From: Sulfurovum sp. UBA7648
GTDB taxonomy: Bacteria > Campylobacterota > Campylobacteria > Campylobacterales > Sulfurovaceae
Direction of reading: 5' to 3'
Length of the DNA: 23,834 nucleotides
Assembly (NCBI GenBank): GCA_002483605.1
Contig: DLIG01000009.1
Coordinates: forward strand, 1 to 23,834
Made by a program: the position numbers and the translations under genes. Positions 15,388 through 22,675 of the stretch are shown piece by piece; the first letter of the stretch is position 1; each line of letters starts with the position of its first letter. Below the pieces are notes generated by a model, which was not told the origin of the DNA, did not search any database, and saw only the letters and a list, made by a program, of their open reading frames with translations.

Positions 15388-15588
15388 TACACTCCACCCG
15401 ACTAGCCGTTCTGCCAAAAGTCGGCCCTAAAAAGCCAACGGTGCGGGAGAGAGAAAATCTTTAGGGGACAGTCTCTCGCTAGGTTCACTAACTCAAACGA
15501 CACCGCCCGCACACCGATTTACTACTAGTCCTGCAAAAGAAATATGTTGGACCTCAATATTACAGTGGTCGAACTACTCAGGCGAAGT
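15388..15588 (-). ncRNA. ssrS: 6S RNA
   Basis: About 200 bases between hemD and purD, with no open frame. On the minus strand the 5' end ACTTCGCCTGA pairs with TCGGGTGGAGT at the 3' end for 11 pairs (several G-U), then continues past a G-G mismatch with TAG/CTA: the closing stem of a 6S rod. The 5' part (CTGAGTAGTTCG) resembles E. coli 6S (CTGAGATGTTCG), and the 3' arm likewise. A distal stem (CGGTGTGCGGG with CCCGCACCG) ends in a GAGAGA/TCTCTC hairpin, and an A+U-rich unpaired stretch near bases 41-56 suits the central bubble. 6S binds the sigma70 holoenzyme and mimics an open promoter. A TATAAT box is placed at the right distance. A 6S position upstream of purD agrees with what I recall for other Campylobacterota. 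Confidence 0.8.
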
Positions 15589-15593
15589 AAACA

Positions 15594-15599
15594 ATTATA
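15594..15599 (-). promoter_or_regulatory. -10 box of 6S RNA
   Basis: Minus strand TATAAT, 6-7 bases before the closing stem, so transcription should begin at or near 15588. Confidence 0.65.
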
Positions 15600-15637
15600 C
15601 CCTATTTGGGGTTAGAGATGGGTTTATTTTATGAATT

Positions 15638-16264
15638 CTAAATCTCTTTTGCATGTTTAATACATTCTGATATCAACGGCTTGGATGCTATAACAAAATT
15701 AGTATCCACAGGAAGAGCTGCTGCTGTAGTATCACCTATGGCAACAACTTTATATCCCTCAAATGAACCAAAATTTTCTACAAAACATTTTATAGTAGAC
15801 GGGGATGTGACTATGATAACGGCACCCTTTTTGGGTTTATGGCTAATAGTATAATTTTTACACTTGGTTTCGTATATTATTATATTATCGATGTCTATAC
15901 CATGATCCTTTAAAGACAACAAAGCATCCGAAGCTATCTCTTTTGGGCGTATATATAATATTTTTTTGTTTGCAAATTTTTCTTTGATCATTTGTGACAG
16001 ACTTGAAGCATAATATGATTCGCTAACCCCTGCAACCAAACCGCCAAGCTGCTTTATCTTTTTGGCAGTTTGGCTTCCTATAGCAATACATGGCAAATCT
16101 AACCACGTCGGATTTATCTCATTTAGTATAGACACGGCATTTTGAGAAGTAAATAGCAATATATCATAAGATGAAAGATCTACATTATCCACCGTTGCCG
16201 CAAACTCTATCATGGGCAAATTCTCTACGCCGTCATAGAAAGAGGAAGATAAAAGATATATCAT
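15638..16264 (-). CDS. hemD: Uroporphyrinogen-III synthase
   Basis: Closes hydroxymethylbilane into uroporphyrinogen III, the branch point to haem, sirohaem and cobamides. 208 residues; HemD is poorly conserved but the bilobed pattern is present: LLFTSQNAVSILNE (residues 35-48), AIGSQTAKKIKQLGG, ILYIRPKEIASDALLSL, then IIYETK, VIIVTSPSTIKCFVENFG and VVAIGDTTAAAL. The T-S-P/T-S-Q motifs and both I-G-x-x-T-A motifs are family hallmarks. The ATG lies 3 bases behind the stop of the cation transporter gene, and the AAGGA site sits inside that gene's last codons, so the two are co-translated. No hemC is present. Confidence 0.9.
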   Translation of the reverse strand: MIYLLSSSFYDGVENLPMIEFAATVDNVDLSSYDILLFTSQNAVSILNEINPTWLDLPCIAIGSQTAKKIKQLGGLVAGVSESYYASSLSQMIKEKFANKKILYIRPKEIASDALLSLKDHGIDIDNIIIYETKCKNYTISHKPKKGAVIIVTSPSTIKCFVENFGSFEGYKVVAIGDTTAAALPVDTNFVIASKPLISECIKHAKEI

Positions 16265-16267
16265 ACG

Positions 16268-17203
16268 TCAGTTTTCCTTGTTTAAACCATTTAATGAGCC
16301 GTTTGAAAATAAAGCATCATTGATCTCTTCATCATCATAAGGATCAAAATGCGGCGTGATAACCCATTTTTTGAGAGGATCAATTGCCATCATCCGCTCC
16401 TCAACCTGTTCTGCTATGCGATGAGCCTCCAAAAGCAGCATATTTGGACGCAAAACCATATGAAACTCTACAAAATTTACAGTTCCATCAGTACGAGTTT
16501 TAAGCCAATGATAGCTATTAATTTCAGGATGATGATCAAGAATATCTTCTATTGCGGCTACCTGATCATCAGGCAAGGCATGATCAAGCAATATCTTTGT
16601 GCCGTCTACGATAATCTCACTGGCAGAATATATAATATATATACCTATACATAAACCCAAAATGGCATCTATTATATTTTGTCCTGTCGCCCAAACCAAC
16701 ACTAACGCCAAAAGAGTAACACTATTGCTCCAAAGGTCACTTTGGTAATGAAGCGCATCGGATTTTATAACCAAATTGTCTGTCTGTTTGGCAACATACA
16801 ACAAATAACGCACCAAAAAAAATGTGATCACGATAGAAAAGATCATAATGGCAATAGATGGGCCTAGCAACTCAGTTGTGCTGCCTATATATATCTTTTC
16901 TATCGCTTTGTAGATAATGAACAAACCAGATAGAGATATGATAGTACCTTCTATTACTGCAGCAATACCTTGAATCTTGCCTTTGCCGTATTGAAAACTG
17001 CTAGTTGGGTTTTCTTCTGCTTTTTTTATAGCAAAAAAATTAAATATAGATACAAGAAAGTCAAGCAATGAATCAATTGCGGAAGCCAATACTGCAACTG
17101 ACCCGCCAAGCAAACCGGCTGCTAACTTTATACTCACCAATAAAAAAGCTATACTGCTCGAGACAATGGTTGCCTTTTTTTGTGGTGATATTTTACTAGC
17201 CAA
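16268..17203 (-). CDS. Cation diffusion facilitator, FieF/YiiP-like
   Basis: Inner-membrane divalent-metal/H+ antiporter. 311 residues from the start I chose: six membrane helices in the first 210, then a cytosolic ferredoxin-like domain (DDQVAAIEDILDHHPEI, FVEFHMVLRPNMLLLEAH). Transport-site residues fall at D44, D48 (ASAIDSLLDFL) and H152, D156 (DALHYQSDLWSN), matching the D-D-H-D site of E. coli FieF, so Zn2+, Cd2+ or Fe2+ are likely. The frame is open from ATG 17254, but a TACAAT -10 lies inside that extension and AAAGGA is 6 bases from TTG at 17203, so TTG is the likely start. It is transcribed with hemD 3 bases downstream; an iron link to haem synthesis is attractive but unproven. Confidence 0.9.
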   Translation of the reverse strand: MASKISPQKKATIVSSSIAFLLVSIKLAAGLLGGSVAVLASAIDSLLDFLVSIFNFFAIKKAEENPTSSFQYGKGKIQGIAAVIEGTIISLSGLFIIYKAIEKIYIGSTTELLGPSIAIMIFSIVITFFLVRYLLYVAKQTDNLVIKSDALHYQSDLWSNSVTLLALVLVWATGQNIIDAILGLCIGIYIIYSASEIIVDGTKILLDHALPDDQVAAIEDILDHHPEINSYHWLKTRTDGTVNFVEFHMVLRPNMLLLEAHRIAEQVEERMMAIDPLKKWVITPHFDPYDDEEINDALFSNGSLNGLNKEN

Positions 17204-17263
17204 ACAAAATCCTTTTAAATGAAACGGTGCAAAAATTGTAACACATTTATGCACAAAACTGCT

Positions 17264-17293
17264 AAAAAATAATTACCTAAAGATTATGGTAAT
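17264..17293 (-). terminator. Probable terminator behind the haem-binding protein gene
   Basis: ATTACC and GGTAAT (17272-17293) pair around ten bases; on the minus strand the stem is followed by TATTTTTT. The stem is only 6 bp, but the T-run and position, 37 bases past the stop, fit a terminator. Confidence 0.5.
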
Positions 17294-17329
17294 AATATAG
17301 ATATAGTATTTTGTTAGAATATCAAATTA

Positions 17330-17761
17330 TTATATTTTATTAAACTCTTCTTTGCTCCAAGCTTTTAGCTTAGCTTTATCTTCTTGGCTCAAGCTAGCGC
17401 CCTTGTGCAGCCAAACATAACTAGCAAGAGGCATTCTAATAACTACTGAATCCTCTATTCTATCAAAAATATCTTTTTGTTTTTCGGCATCATATTTTTT
17501 AAATTCTGAAAAATTCAATATTTTTCTGCCGTCATTTATATGTAATCTTACCAGCCAAGAAGACGGTGCTATATTTCCATACCAAGGAATTGTAGAATTA
17601 TTTGAATGACAATCATAGCATGATCTTTTTAATATAGTTTTTATTTCATTGCTAACTACAATTTCATCCTTTGGATCGGATGTGATATGCTCTTTGGTGT
17701 CAATAGTGATAAACTGAATACCCGCAAAGATTACGACAGCATAAATAAAAATTTTTATCAA
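17330..17761 (-). CDS. Haem-binding domain protein (CxxCH, Haem_bd family)
   Basis: 143 residues. One N-terminal membrane anchor or signal segment (IKIFIYAVVIFAGIQFI, 2-18), then a periplasmic domain with one c-type haem site CYDCH (C48, C51, H52). The surroundings (SNNSTIPWYGNIAPSSWLV, then VVIRMPLASYVWLHKGASLS and KAKLKAW) are the Haem_bd domain, related to cytochrome c and often fused to peroxidases elsewhere; M110 may be the distal ligand. It is probably a small periplasmic electron carrier or haem sensor. The start is TTG at 17761, with AAGGAG 6 bases upstream. It is third in a unit after the LpxH-like and patatin genes, 27 bases behind patatin; why they sit together is unclear. Confidence 0.88.
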   Translation of the reverse strand: MIKIFIYAVVIFAGIQFITIDTKEHITSDPKDEIVVSNEIKTILKRSCYDCHSNNSTIPWYGNIAPSSWLVRLHINDGRKILNFSEFKKYDAEKQKDIFDRIEDSVVIRMPLASYVWLHKGASLSQEDKAKLKAWSKEEFNKI

Positions 17762-17788
17762 ACAATGCTCCTTGCAAACTGAAAATAT

Positions 17789-18550
17789 TTAATTTGGCAT
17801 TGTATCGTAAATATCAAGTAAACTTTCTGCATCACGGTATCCCATCGTAAACATCTCATCTAAATGCTTTAATGAAAATAGAGAATAATTACGCAGCTTG
17901 TCATTAGTAATAAAAATATCACATTTGCTTTGACTGTCCCCGGAATTAGAATATGTTTTTAAATATATCGCTCTTTTTATAAAATTATAAATATTGTTTT
18001 GTTTATGCGATACTGTTAAGGGATGAAGATTAATCCCGACTATTGGATAAGGATGCTCTAAAAGAGGCTTAATAGGCATATGATTTATAAGACCGCCATC
18101 ACCCAATATCAACCCATTGTACTTCACCGGCTCAAACATTGGAATAAGTGCCGAAGAAGCCAAACAGATCTCGGGCAGCTTTCCTTGAGAAAAAAACAAC
18201 TCTTCCCCGGTATTTAGATCAACTGCGCTAAAACACACAGGGATACTTAGCTCTTCTAGATTATTTATCGGCATCAATTGTTCCAAAATAGCGGCTTTGG
18301 AATTGATACTAAATATAGAATTATGAAAAAAATTAAAAGAAAATATCTCTCTAAATTCTTTTGACTTAAAAATCTCCAATTGCTTGCGAGGACTTACTCC
18401 AGCAGCATAGCTTGTGCCTATTATGGACCCTATCGATGTTCCGCAAATAGCTTTTATCTTTATATCATTATCATCAATATATTGCAATGCGCCTAAATGA
18501 TATGCGCCTCTAGCTGCTCCTCCGGAAAGCGCAAGTGAAATTTCACTCAT
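17789..18550 (-). CDS. Patatin-like phospholipase
   Basis: 253-residue lipid acyl hydrolase of the patatin/RssA type with a Ser-Asp dyad. The oxyanion loop is SGGAARGAYHLG (9-20), the nucleophile elbow GTSIGS has S39, and the catalytic Asp is D151 in GDGGLINHMP. The usual length of short bacterial members is 250-320. No signal peptide or membrane segment is seen, so it is cytosolic or membrane-associated. The ATG overlaps the stop of the LpxH-like gene (ATGA), with GGGAG 6 bases upstream, so translation is coupled. The pairing hints at lipid or lipid A turnover. Confidence 0.93.
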   Translation of the reverse strand: MSEISLALSGGAARGAYHLGALQYIDDNDIKIKAICGTSIGSIIGTSYAAGVSPRKQLEIFKSKEFREIFSFNFFHNSIFSINSKAAILEQLMPINNLEELSIPVCFSAVDLNTGEELFFSQGKLPEICLASSALIPMFEPVKYNGLILGDGGLINHMPIKPLLEHPYPIVGINLHPLTVSHKQNNIYNFIKRAIYLKTYSNSGDSQSKCDIFITNDKLRNYSLFSLKHLDEMFTMGYRDAESLLDIYDTMPN

Positions 18551-19284
18551 ATATTCTCCCAACGAATTATCTCAAATCTGCCGTCATGATGCTCCACAAC
18601 AGCACTGCAATTTTCGACCCAATCACCGCAATTATAGTACATTATATCTTCTATCATCTTGGATTCTGGTTTATGAATATGCCCGCATACGACACCATCA
18701 TATTTTTTGTGTTTTGCATGGGTTGCCAATATCTCTTCAAAATGATTAATAAAACTTATTGAGCTTTTGACATTATCTTTTATATATTTTGAAAACGACC
18801 AATATCTTTTAATGCCGCATTTTTTGCGAAAATTATTGAGTATATGATTTATAAATAATACAAAATCATAGCCTATATCCCCAACGATCGCAAGCCATCT
18901 ATGAGTCATCGTAATACTGTCAAAAAAATCTCCATGAGTGATCAGGTATTGTTTGCCATCTATTGCTGTATAGCTTAACTCATTTACGATCTCAAGATTG
19001 TCTCCCATCAAAAGCGGTACAAACGGACGCAAAAATTCATCATGATTGCCTGTGATCAAAAATACCTTTGTGCCTTTCCTAGCTTTTTTGAGAACCTTTT
19101 GGATGATATCAGAATGTGATTGGAGCCATCTGAATTTCCTTTTTATCGCCCATCCGTCTATGATGTCACCCACAAAGATGAGATTTTCAGATTCTGTGTG
19201 TTTAAGGAAATTCAAAAACTCCTCTGCTTTTGAAAACCTGGTACCTAAATGAATATCTGATATAAATATTGATCTGTATTGCAT
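18547..19284 (-). CDS. LpxH-like metallophosphatase (UDP-2,3-diacylglucosamine pyrophosphatase-like)
   Basis: 245 residues of the calcineurin-like superfamily with the complete two-metal set: D10-x-H12 (ISDIHLG), GDIIDG (D40, D43), GNHDE (N80, H81), ITHGD (H117) and GHIHKP (H202, H204). The length and the long helical insert (about 120-185) match the COG2908 LpxH-like family rather than general phosphatases. LpxH removes UMP from UDP-diacylglucosamine during lipid A synthesis; many homologues in this phylum are annotated so without proof. Its ATG has no ribosome-binding site and lies only about 6 bases after a TAAAAT -10 box, so the message may be leaderless. It heads a unit with patatin and a haem-binding protein. 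Confidence 0.85.
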   Translation of the reverse strand: MQYRSIFISDIHLGTRFSKAEEFLNFLKHTESENLIFVGDIIDGWAIKRKFRWLQSHSDIIQKVLKKARKGTKVFLITGNHDEFLRPFVPLLMGDNLEIVNELSYTAIDGKQYLITHGDFFDSITMTHRWLAIVGDIGYDFVLFINHILNNFRKKCGIKRYWSFSKYIKDNVKSSISFINHFEEILATHAKHKKYDGVVCGHIHKPESKMIEDIMYYNCGDWVENCSAVVEHHDGRFEIIRWENI

Positions 19285-19290
19285 GAGAGG

Positions 19291-19296
19291 ATTTTA
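19291..19296 (-). promoter_or_regulatory. -10 box of the LpxH-like gene
   Basis: Minus strand TAAAAT preceded by GCAAA. Only CCTCTC separates it from the ATG, so transcription should begin on or within a few bases of the start codon. Confidence 0.45.
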
Positions 19297-19384
19297 TTTG
19301 CAAACAGTAACAAAAAGGTTACATCTAAAATTAATCAGTAAGGATGTTTTTTCTTTACTATTTTTTTCTCACAAAGAGTGCAAG

Positions 19385-19545
19385 CGCAAAAGAAAAAGTA
19401 ACACAAAAATCGTCAAATAACAAATAATGTCATTTGAGCGCTCCTTGAAAGCCGCACTTGTGGCAGTAGTGCATACACAAGTGTGAGCGATTTGCGAAAA
19501 TGACGATTTTCTTTGAGTACCTTTCTTTGTAAAAAGAAAGGTATA
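19385..19545. repeat. Intergenic imperfect palindromic element
   Basis: Fills most of the 328-base gap between htpG and the LpxH-like gene. Outer arms: GTAACACAAAAATCGTCA (about 19398-19415) matches the complement of TGACGATTTTCTTTGAGTAC (19501-19520). Inside lies a perfect hairpin, CACTTGTG (19455-19462) with CACAAGTG (19476-19483). The right end holds an ACCTTTCTTT/AAAGAAAGGT hairpin shared with bases 1-40. No coding sequence is seen. It may also end htpG transcription. It looks like a non-autonomous or REP/MITE-type repeat; boundaries are approximate. Confidence 0.6.
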
Positions 19546-19612
19546 AAGAATAAAAAATTTATAAGCTAGACTGCGACGATTTTATACGAAATTTACGGTA
19601 AAAATTAAATTA

Positions 19613-21475
19613 CTACAAAGCTTTACTTGCTATTCTAGCTACTCTTTGGGCAAATTGTGACTTTTCATCTATATCCAATCCTTCTGCGATCCGTGCACTA
19701 TCAAATAAAACCCAAGCCATATCATCAAACACAGCTTTATCTTCCAATGATGATAATTTTTTAATCATCTCATGATCAGGATTGATTTCAAGGATCAATG
19801 GAATTGCAGGCATTTCTTGACCCATTTGCCGGAATAGATGAGCCATACTTGCCATTGGGTCTGAACTGTCTTTGAGTACGCATGCCGGGCTATCTATGAG
19901 TCTAGCAGATACCTTAACCTCTTTTACTGCATCTCCTAAAGCTTCTTTGATCTTTAGGGCAAGAGGCTTCATGCTCTCATTGATCGCTTCTTGCTCCTCT
20001 GCACTTTTGCTTGAAGGAGCTTCTATAGCAGATATATCTTTAAAATTCCAATCTTTATAGGTTCCTATAGCAGGAGTTACTATCTCATCTACTTCTTTAT
20101 CATCCATGATAAGCACTTCGATACCTGCTTTTTTATATGCTTCAAGCAGCGGAGAAGCTTTAGCTATTTTTTCATTTTCTGCTATGATATAATATATCTC
20201 TTTTGTCTCGCTATTGCCTCTACTTATATAACTCTCCAAACTTACAAGTCCAACCTCGCTGGAACTTTTATATCGCACTATATCAAGCAGTAATTCTTTA
20301 TTTATATGATCACTATAAATGCCTTCTTTTATAGCTCGGTTATATTCTGCAGTGAATATATCCATATCTTCACCTTCGAGTTTGGATATAGCTTGTAGTA
20401 TTTTTTTGGTAGAAGCTTGTTTGATATTGGCTAGTATCCTGTTTTCCTGCAATATCTCACGACTTACGTTCAAAGGCAGATCTGACGAATCTATAACACC
20501 TCTTACAAATCTAAGATACGAAGGCAAAAGCTCTTTATCGCTATCGGTTATAAAGACTCTTTTTACATACAATTTAACACCAGGCTCCCAATCGGCTCTA
20601 TACATATCCATTGGTGCTTTGCTCGGAATATAAAATAGTGTAGTATATTCATTAGCACCTTCGGCTTTATTGTGCAAATAAGTTAACGGTTCATTGTCGC
20701 CGTGAGATATGCTTTTGTAGAACTCTGCATAATCCTCTTTTTTAAGTTCACTTTTACCCATAGTCCAAAGTGCTTTTGCGGCATTTATCTGTTCACTTTT
20801 ATCTATTATCTTGGTCTCTTTTGCTTCCCCTTCGCCAAGCGCCTCTTCTTCTTTGTAGTTTAAAGTAATAGGATATGCTATATGATTTGAATATTTTTTA
20901 ACTATCTCTTTAATTCTCCATGGACTCGTGAACTCTTTTTCATCATCTTTCAGTTTGATATAAACCACTGTGCCATGAGATTCTTTAGTCACGGGGCTGA
21001 TCTCAAATTCGCCGGTTCCATCACTGCTGAATTTATATGCTTGCTCTTCTCCGGCTTTTTTAGTGATAACATCCACATTTTTAGCGACCATGAATACAGA
21101 ATAGAATCCAACACCAAATTGTCCAATAAGATTACTATCTTTTTTGGCATCTCCGGTTAAATTTTCAATAAAAGATTTTGTGCCTGATTTAGCTATGGTT
21201 CCAATGTTTGATACCAAATCATCTTCATTCATGCCTATACCGTTATCACTTATCGTAATGGAATTGTCTTCCTTGTCTATCGTAATGGATATCATGCCAT
21301 TCCACTCTTCGCTTTTGAACTTATCATCAGTAAGGTGGAAGTAATTAAATTTATCTATAGCATCGCTGGAGTTCGACACCAATTCTCTCACAAAAATCTC
21401 TTTATTTGAATACAATGAATGCGTCATCAAATGAAGCAATTGACCTATTTCTGTTTGATATTGTCTCTTTGCCAT
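19613..21475 (-). CDS. htpG: Chaperone protein HtpG (Hsp90)
   Basis: ATP-driven dimeric chaperone, 620 residues, the usual bacterial length. The N-terminal GHKL ATPase domain has ELVSNSSDAIDKF (E33 region), DNGIGMNEDDLV, GTIAKSGTKSF and GQFGVGFYSVFMVA. The middle domain carries the conserved catalytic Arg segment (PLNVSREILQENRI) and FYIPSKAPMDM; the C-terminal dimerisation domain ends RVARIASKAL, with no MEEVD tail, as expected in bacteria. ATG has AAAAGGA 9 bases upstream and a TATAAT box at 21509-21514. No CIRCE element is seen in the 183-base gap to the lipoprotein gene, so HrcA control is unlikely. Confidence 0.98.
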   Translation of the reverse strand: MAKRQYQTEIGQLLHLMTHSLYSNKEIFVRELVSNSSDAIDKFNYFHLTDDKFKSEEWNGMISITIDKEDNSITISDNGIGMNEDDLVSNIGTIAKSGTKSFIENLTGDAKKDSNLIGQFGVGFYSVFMVAKNVDVITKKAGEEQAYKFSSDGTGEFEISPVTKESHGTVVYIKLKDDEKEFTSPWRIKEIVKKYSNHIAYPITLNYKEEEALGEGEAKETKIIDKSEQINAAKALWTMGKSELKKEDYAEFYKSISHGDNEPLTYLHNKAEGANEYTTLFYIPSKAPMDMYRADWEPGVKLYVKRVFITDSDKELLPSYLRFVRGVIDSSDLPLNVSREILQENRILANIKQASTKKILQAISKLEGEDMDIFTAEYNRAIKEGIYSDHINKELLLDIVRYKSSSEVGLVSLESYISRGNSETKEIYYIIAENEKIAKASPLLEAYKKAGIEVLIMDDKEVDEIVTPAIGTYKDWNFKDISAIEAPSSKSAEEQEAINESMKPLALKIKEALGDAVKEVKVSARLIDSPACVLKDSSDPMASMAHLFRQMGQEMPAIPLILEINPDHEMIKKLSSLEDKAVFDDMAWVLFDSARIAEGLDIDEKSQFAQRVARIASKAL

Positions 21476-21508
21476 AATAAACTATCCTTTTTTCAATAAT
21501 TTTTTGAA

Positions 21509-21514
21509 ATTATA
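21509..21514 (-). promoter_or_regulatory. -10 box of htpG
   Basis: Minus strand TATAAT inside GTATTATAATTTC. Predicted initiation near 21502 gives a leader of about 26 bases. Confidence 0.55.
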
Positions 21515-21593
21515 ATACATTTTAGACAAATTTGCAAGAAGTTTAGTTGAAATTTATAATAAAATTGAGTTGTTATCACTAAAGGTTATTGCT

Positions 21594-21662
21594 TTGAAAA
21601 ATACACAAAATCTCCACATTTATACTATAGCATTTGGAATATTATCAAAGGAGATATTATGA
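21594..21662 (+). CDS. Possible 22-residue leader peptide
   Basis: A TTG-initiated frame encodes a 22-residue peptide beginning MKNTQNLHIYTIAFG. AAAGG at 21581-21585 lies 8 bases upstream, a TATAAT box (21555-21560) would start the message near 21567, and the stop overlaps the next start as ATGA. This could couple or regulate the lipoprotein gene. A second -10-like TATACT at 21621-21626 would bypass it. Very short frames arise by chance, so treat it as a candidate only. Confidence 0.25.
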   Translation: MKNTQNLHIYTIAFGILSKEIL

Positions 21663-21943
21663 GCAATATACAAGTCAAACATTTGGGTGTAATAAGTATT
21701 GTTGCTAGTATGCTATTTTTTACAGGGTGTACACGCAGTGAACGCGCATTTGCAACAGGTGCGGCTGTAGGCGCAGCTGCGGCCATAATTATAGGTTCGT
21801 ATAATTATCCACGATATCGAGACAGACCTTATTATTATTACAATAATCGATACTATTACGGAGGAACCTACCGTAACGGGTACTATTATTACCAAGATCG
21901 CAGACTCTATGGCGGGCGCTACTATCCATATTATCCATACTGA
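21659..21943 (+). CDS. Small Tyr-rich lipoprotein with glycine-zipper helix
   Basis: 94 residues. A lipoprotein signal ends in the lipobox FFTGC (C24), so it is probably a lipid-anchored envelope protein. Then comes a Gly/Ala-rich helix (TGAAVGAAAAIIIG, about 33-46) and a C-terminal half made largely of Tyr, Arg, Gly and Asn (PRYRDRPYYYY, YYYGGTYRNGYYYY, GGRYYPYYPY), likely disordered or repetitive. No known domain or enzymatic motif is recognised. AAAGGAG lies 6 bases before the ATG. A clear paralogue faces it at 22179-22445. Glycine-zipper lipoproteins often sit in the outer membrane and may form oligomers; function here is unknown. Confidence 0.8.
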   Translation: MSNIQVKHLGVISIVASMLFFTGCTRSERAFATGAAVGAAAAIIIGSYNYPRYRDRPYYYYNNRYYYGGTYRNGYYYYQDRRLYGGRYYPYYPY

Positions 21944-21952
21944 TATTAACTA

Positions 21953-21980
21953 TATCAATAGGCAAATATGCCTATTGATA
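21953..21980 (+). terminator. Strong hairpin behind the first lipoprotein gene
   Basis: TATCAATAGGCA and TGCCTATTGATA are perfect 12-base arms around AATA, 9 bases after the stop, followed by TCTCCTTATATT. Probable intrinsic terminator with a broken T-run. Confidence 0.65.
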
Positions 21981-22144
21981 TCTCCTTATATTAGCACATT
22001 ATTTTATATTGTAGAAATTAGTGTTGGTTTTATTCTAAAGATAAAATACTCCAAAATATATCTTATTCAACACAAATAACAATGGAATGGATTGTAAAAA
22101 AGAAACAAGAAAGTTTTTTATGCTTTATTCATTTTAAAAAGACG

Positions 22145-22165
22145 CCATGGGCAAAAAACCCATGG
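22145..22165 (-). terminator. Terminator of the second lipoprotein gene
   Basis: CCATGGG and CCCATGG pair around CAAAAAA. On the minus strand the stem is followed by CGTCTTTTTAAAA. It lies 13 bases beyond the stop. Confidence 0.7.
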
Positions 22166-22178
22166 TTAAATTTGATCT

Positions 22179-22445
22179 TCAATAATTATAATAGCGTCCG
22201 CCGCACAATGTATCGCCTTTATAACGATAACATCCATTTCTCATATGTGTTCCTCCGTAATAGTATTTCCCGTGCCAATGATAATAAGGTCTGTCACGAT
22301 ATCTAGGATGATCGTATGCAGCAACTATAAGTGCACCAACGGCTGCACCGCCAAGAAATGCTCCTGTTCGAGAACAACCGGTAAACATTAATAGACTGGC
22401 AATAATACTAATTGCAACTAGTTTCGTAATATTCATCATACTCAT
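22179..22445 (-). CDS. Small Tyr-rich lipoprotein, paralogue of the 21659 gene
   Basis: 88 residues from ATG 22445, which has AAAGGAG 5 bases upstream; the open frame extends to a TTG at 22490, but the predicted transcription start is there, so that extension is not used. The lipobox FTGC ends at C24, the same position as in the paralogue. A Gly-zipper helix (GAFLGGAAVGALIVAAYD) is followed by HPRYRDRPYYHWHGKYYYGG, then RNG-C-Y-R-Y and GGRYYNY. Compared with the paralogue, two Tyr-region positions are Cys and an H-x-H appears, which might allow a disulfide or metal binding. Envelope location is inferred; function is unknown. Confidence 0.8.
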   Translation of the reverse strand: MSMMNITKLVAISIIASLLMFTGCSRTGAFLGGAAVGALIVAAYDHPRYRDRPYYHWHGKYYYGGTHMRNGCYRYKGDTLCGGRYYNY

Positions 22446-22495
22446 AACATCTCCTTTGACCAATGTAATGTAAAAGCATATGCTTCTCAATTTAT

Positions 22496-22501
22496 ATTAT
22501 A
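22496..22501 (-). promoter_or_regulatory. -10 box of the second lipoprotein gene
   Basis: Minus strand TATAAT; initiation near 22489 gives a leader of about 44 bases. Upstream, 22502-22676 is extremely A+T-rich with no gene that I can support. Confidence 0.55.
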
Positions 22502-22675
22502 GTGCAAATTCTGAGGTTTTGTGCATTTTTTTAAAAAAATTTATAATTTTTTATTTTTATAGATAATATTAAATGAAAAATATATTTTTATTTATTTATC
22601 TTTTAGAATTTTGCTTTTAAGTTCAGTTTGGATTAGATCTAATGTTGCTGCAAAAATTAACGATCAAATAAGAAT

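Noticed and set aside
15388..15588. tmRNA, RNase P RNA or a riboswitch as the identity of the structured RNA
   Set aside because: No tRNA-like CCA end or tag frame, no RNase P GAGGAAAGTC-type core, and a full closing stem with its own -10 box; 6S RNA fits better.
17204..17254. ATG-initiated longer cation transporter
   Set aside because: A TACAAT -10 box falls inside the extension, while TTG at 17203 has an AAAGGA site 6 bases upstream.
22082..22306. 74-residue plus-strand frame between the lipoprotein genes
   Set aside because: It runs through a hairpin terminator and antisense to the lipoprotein gene, has no ribosome-binding site and no recognisable domain.
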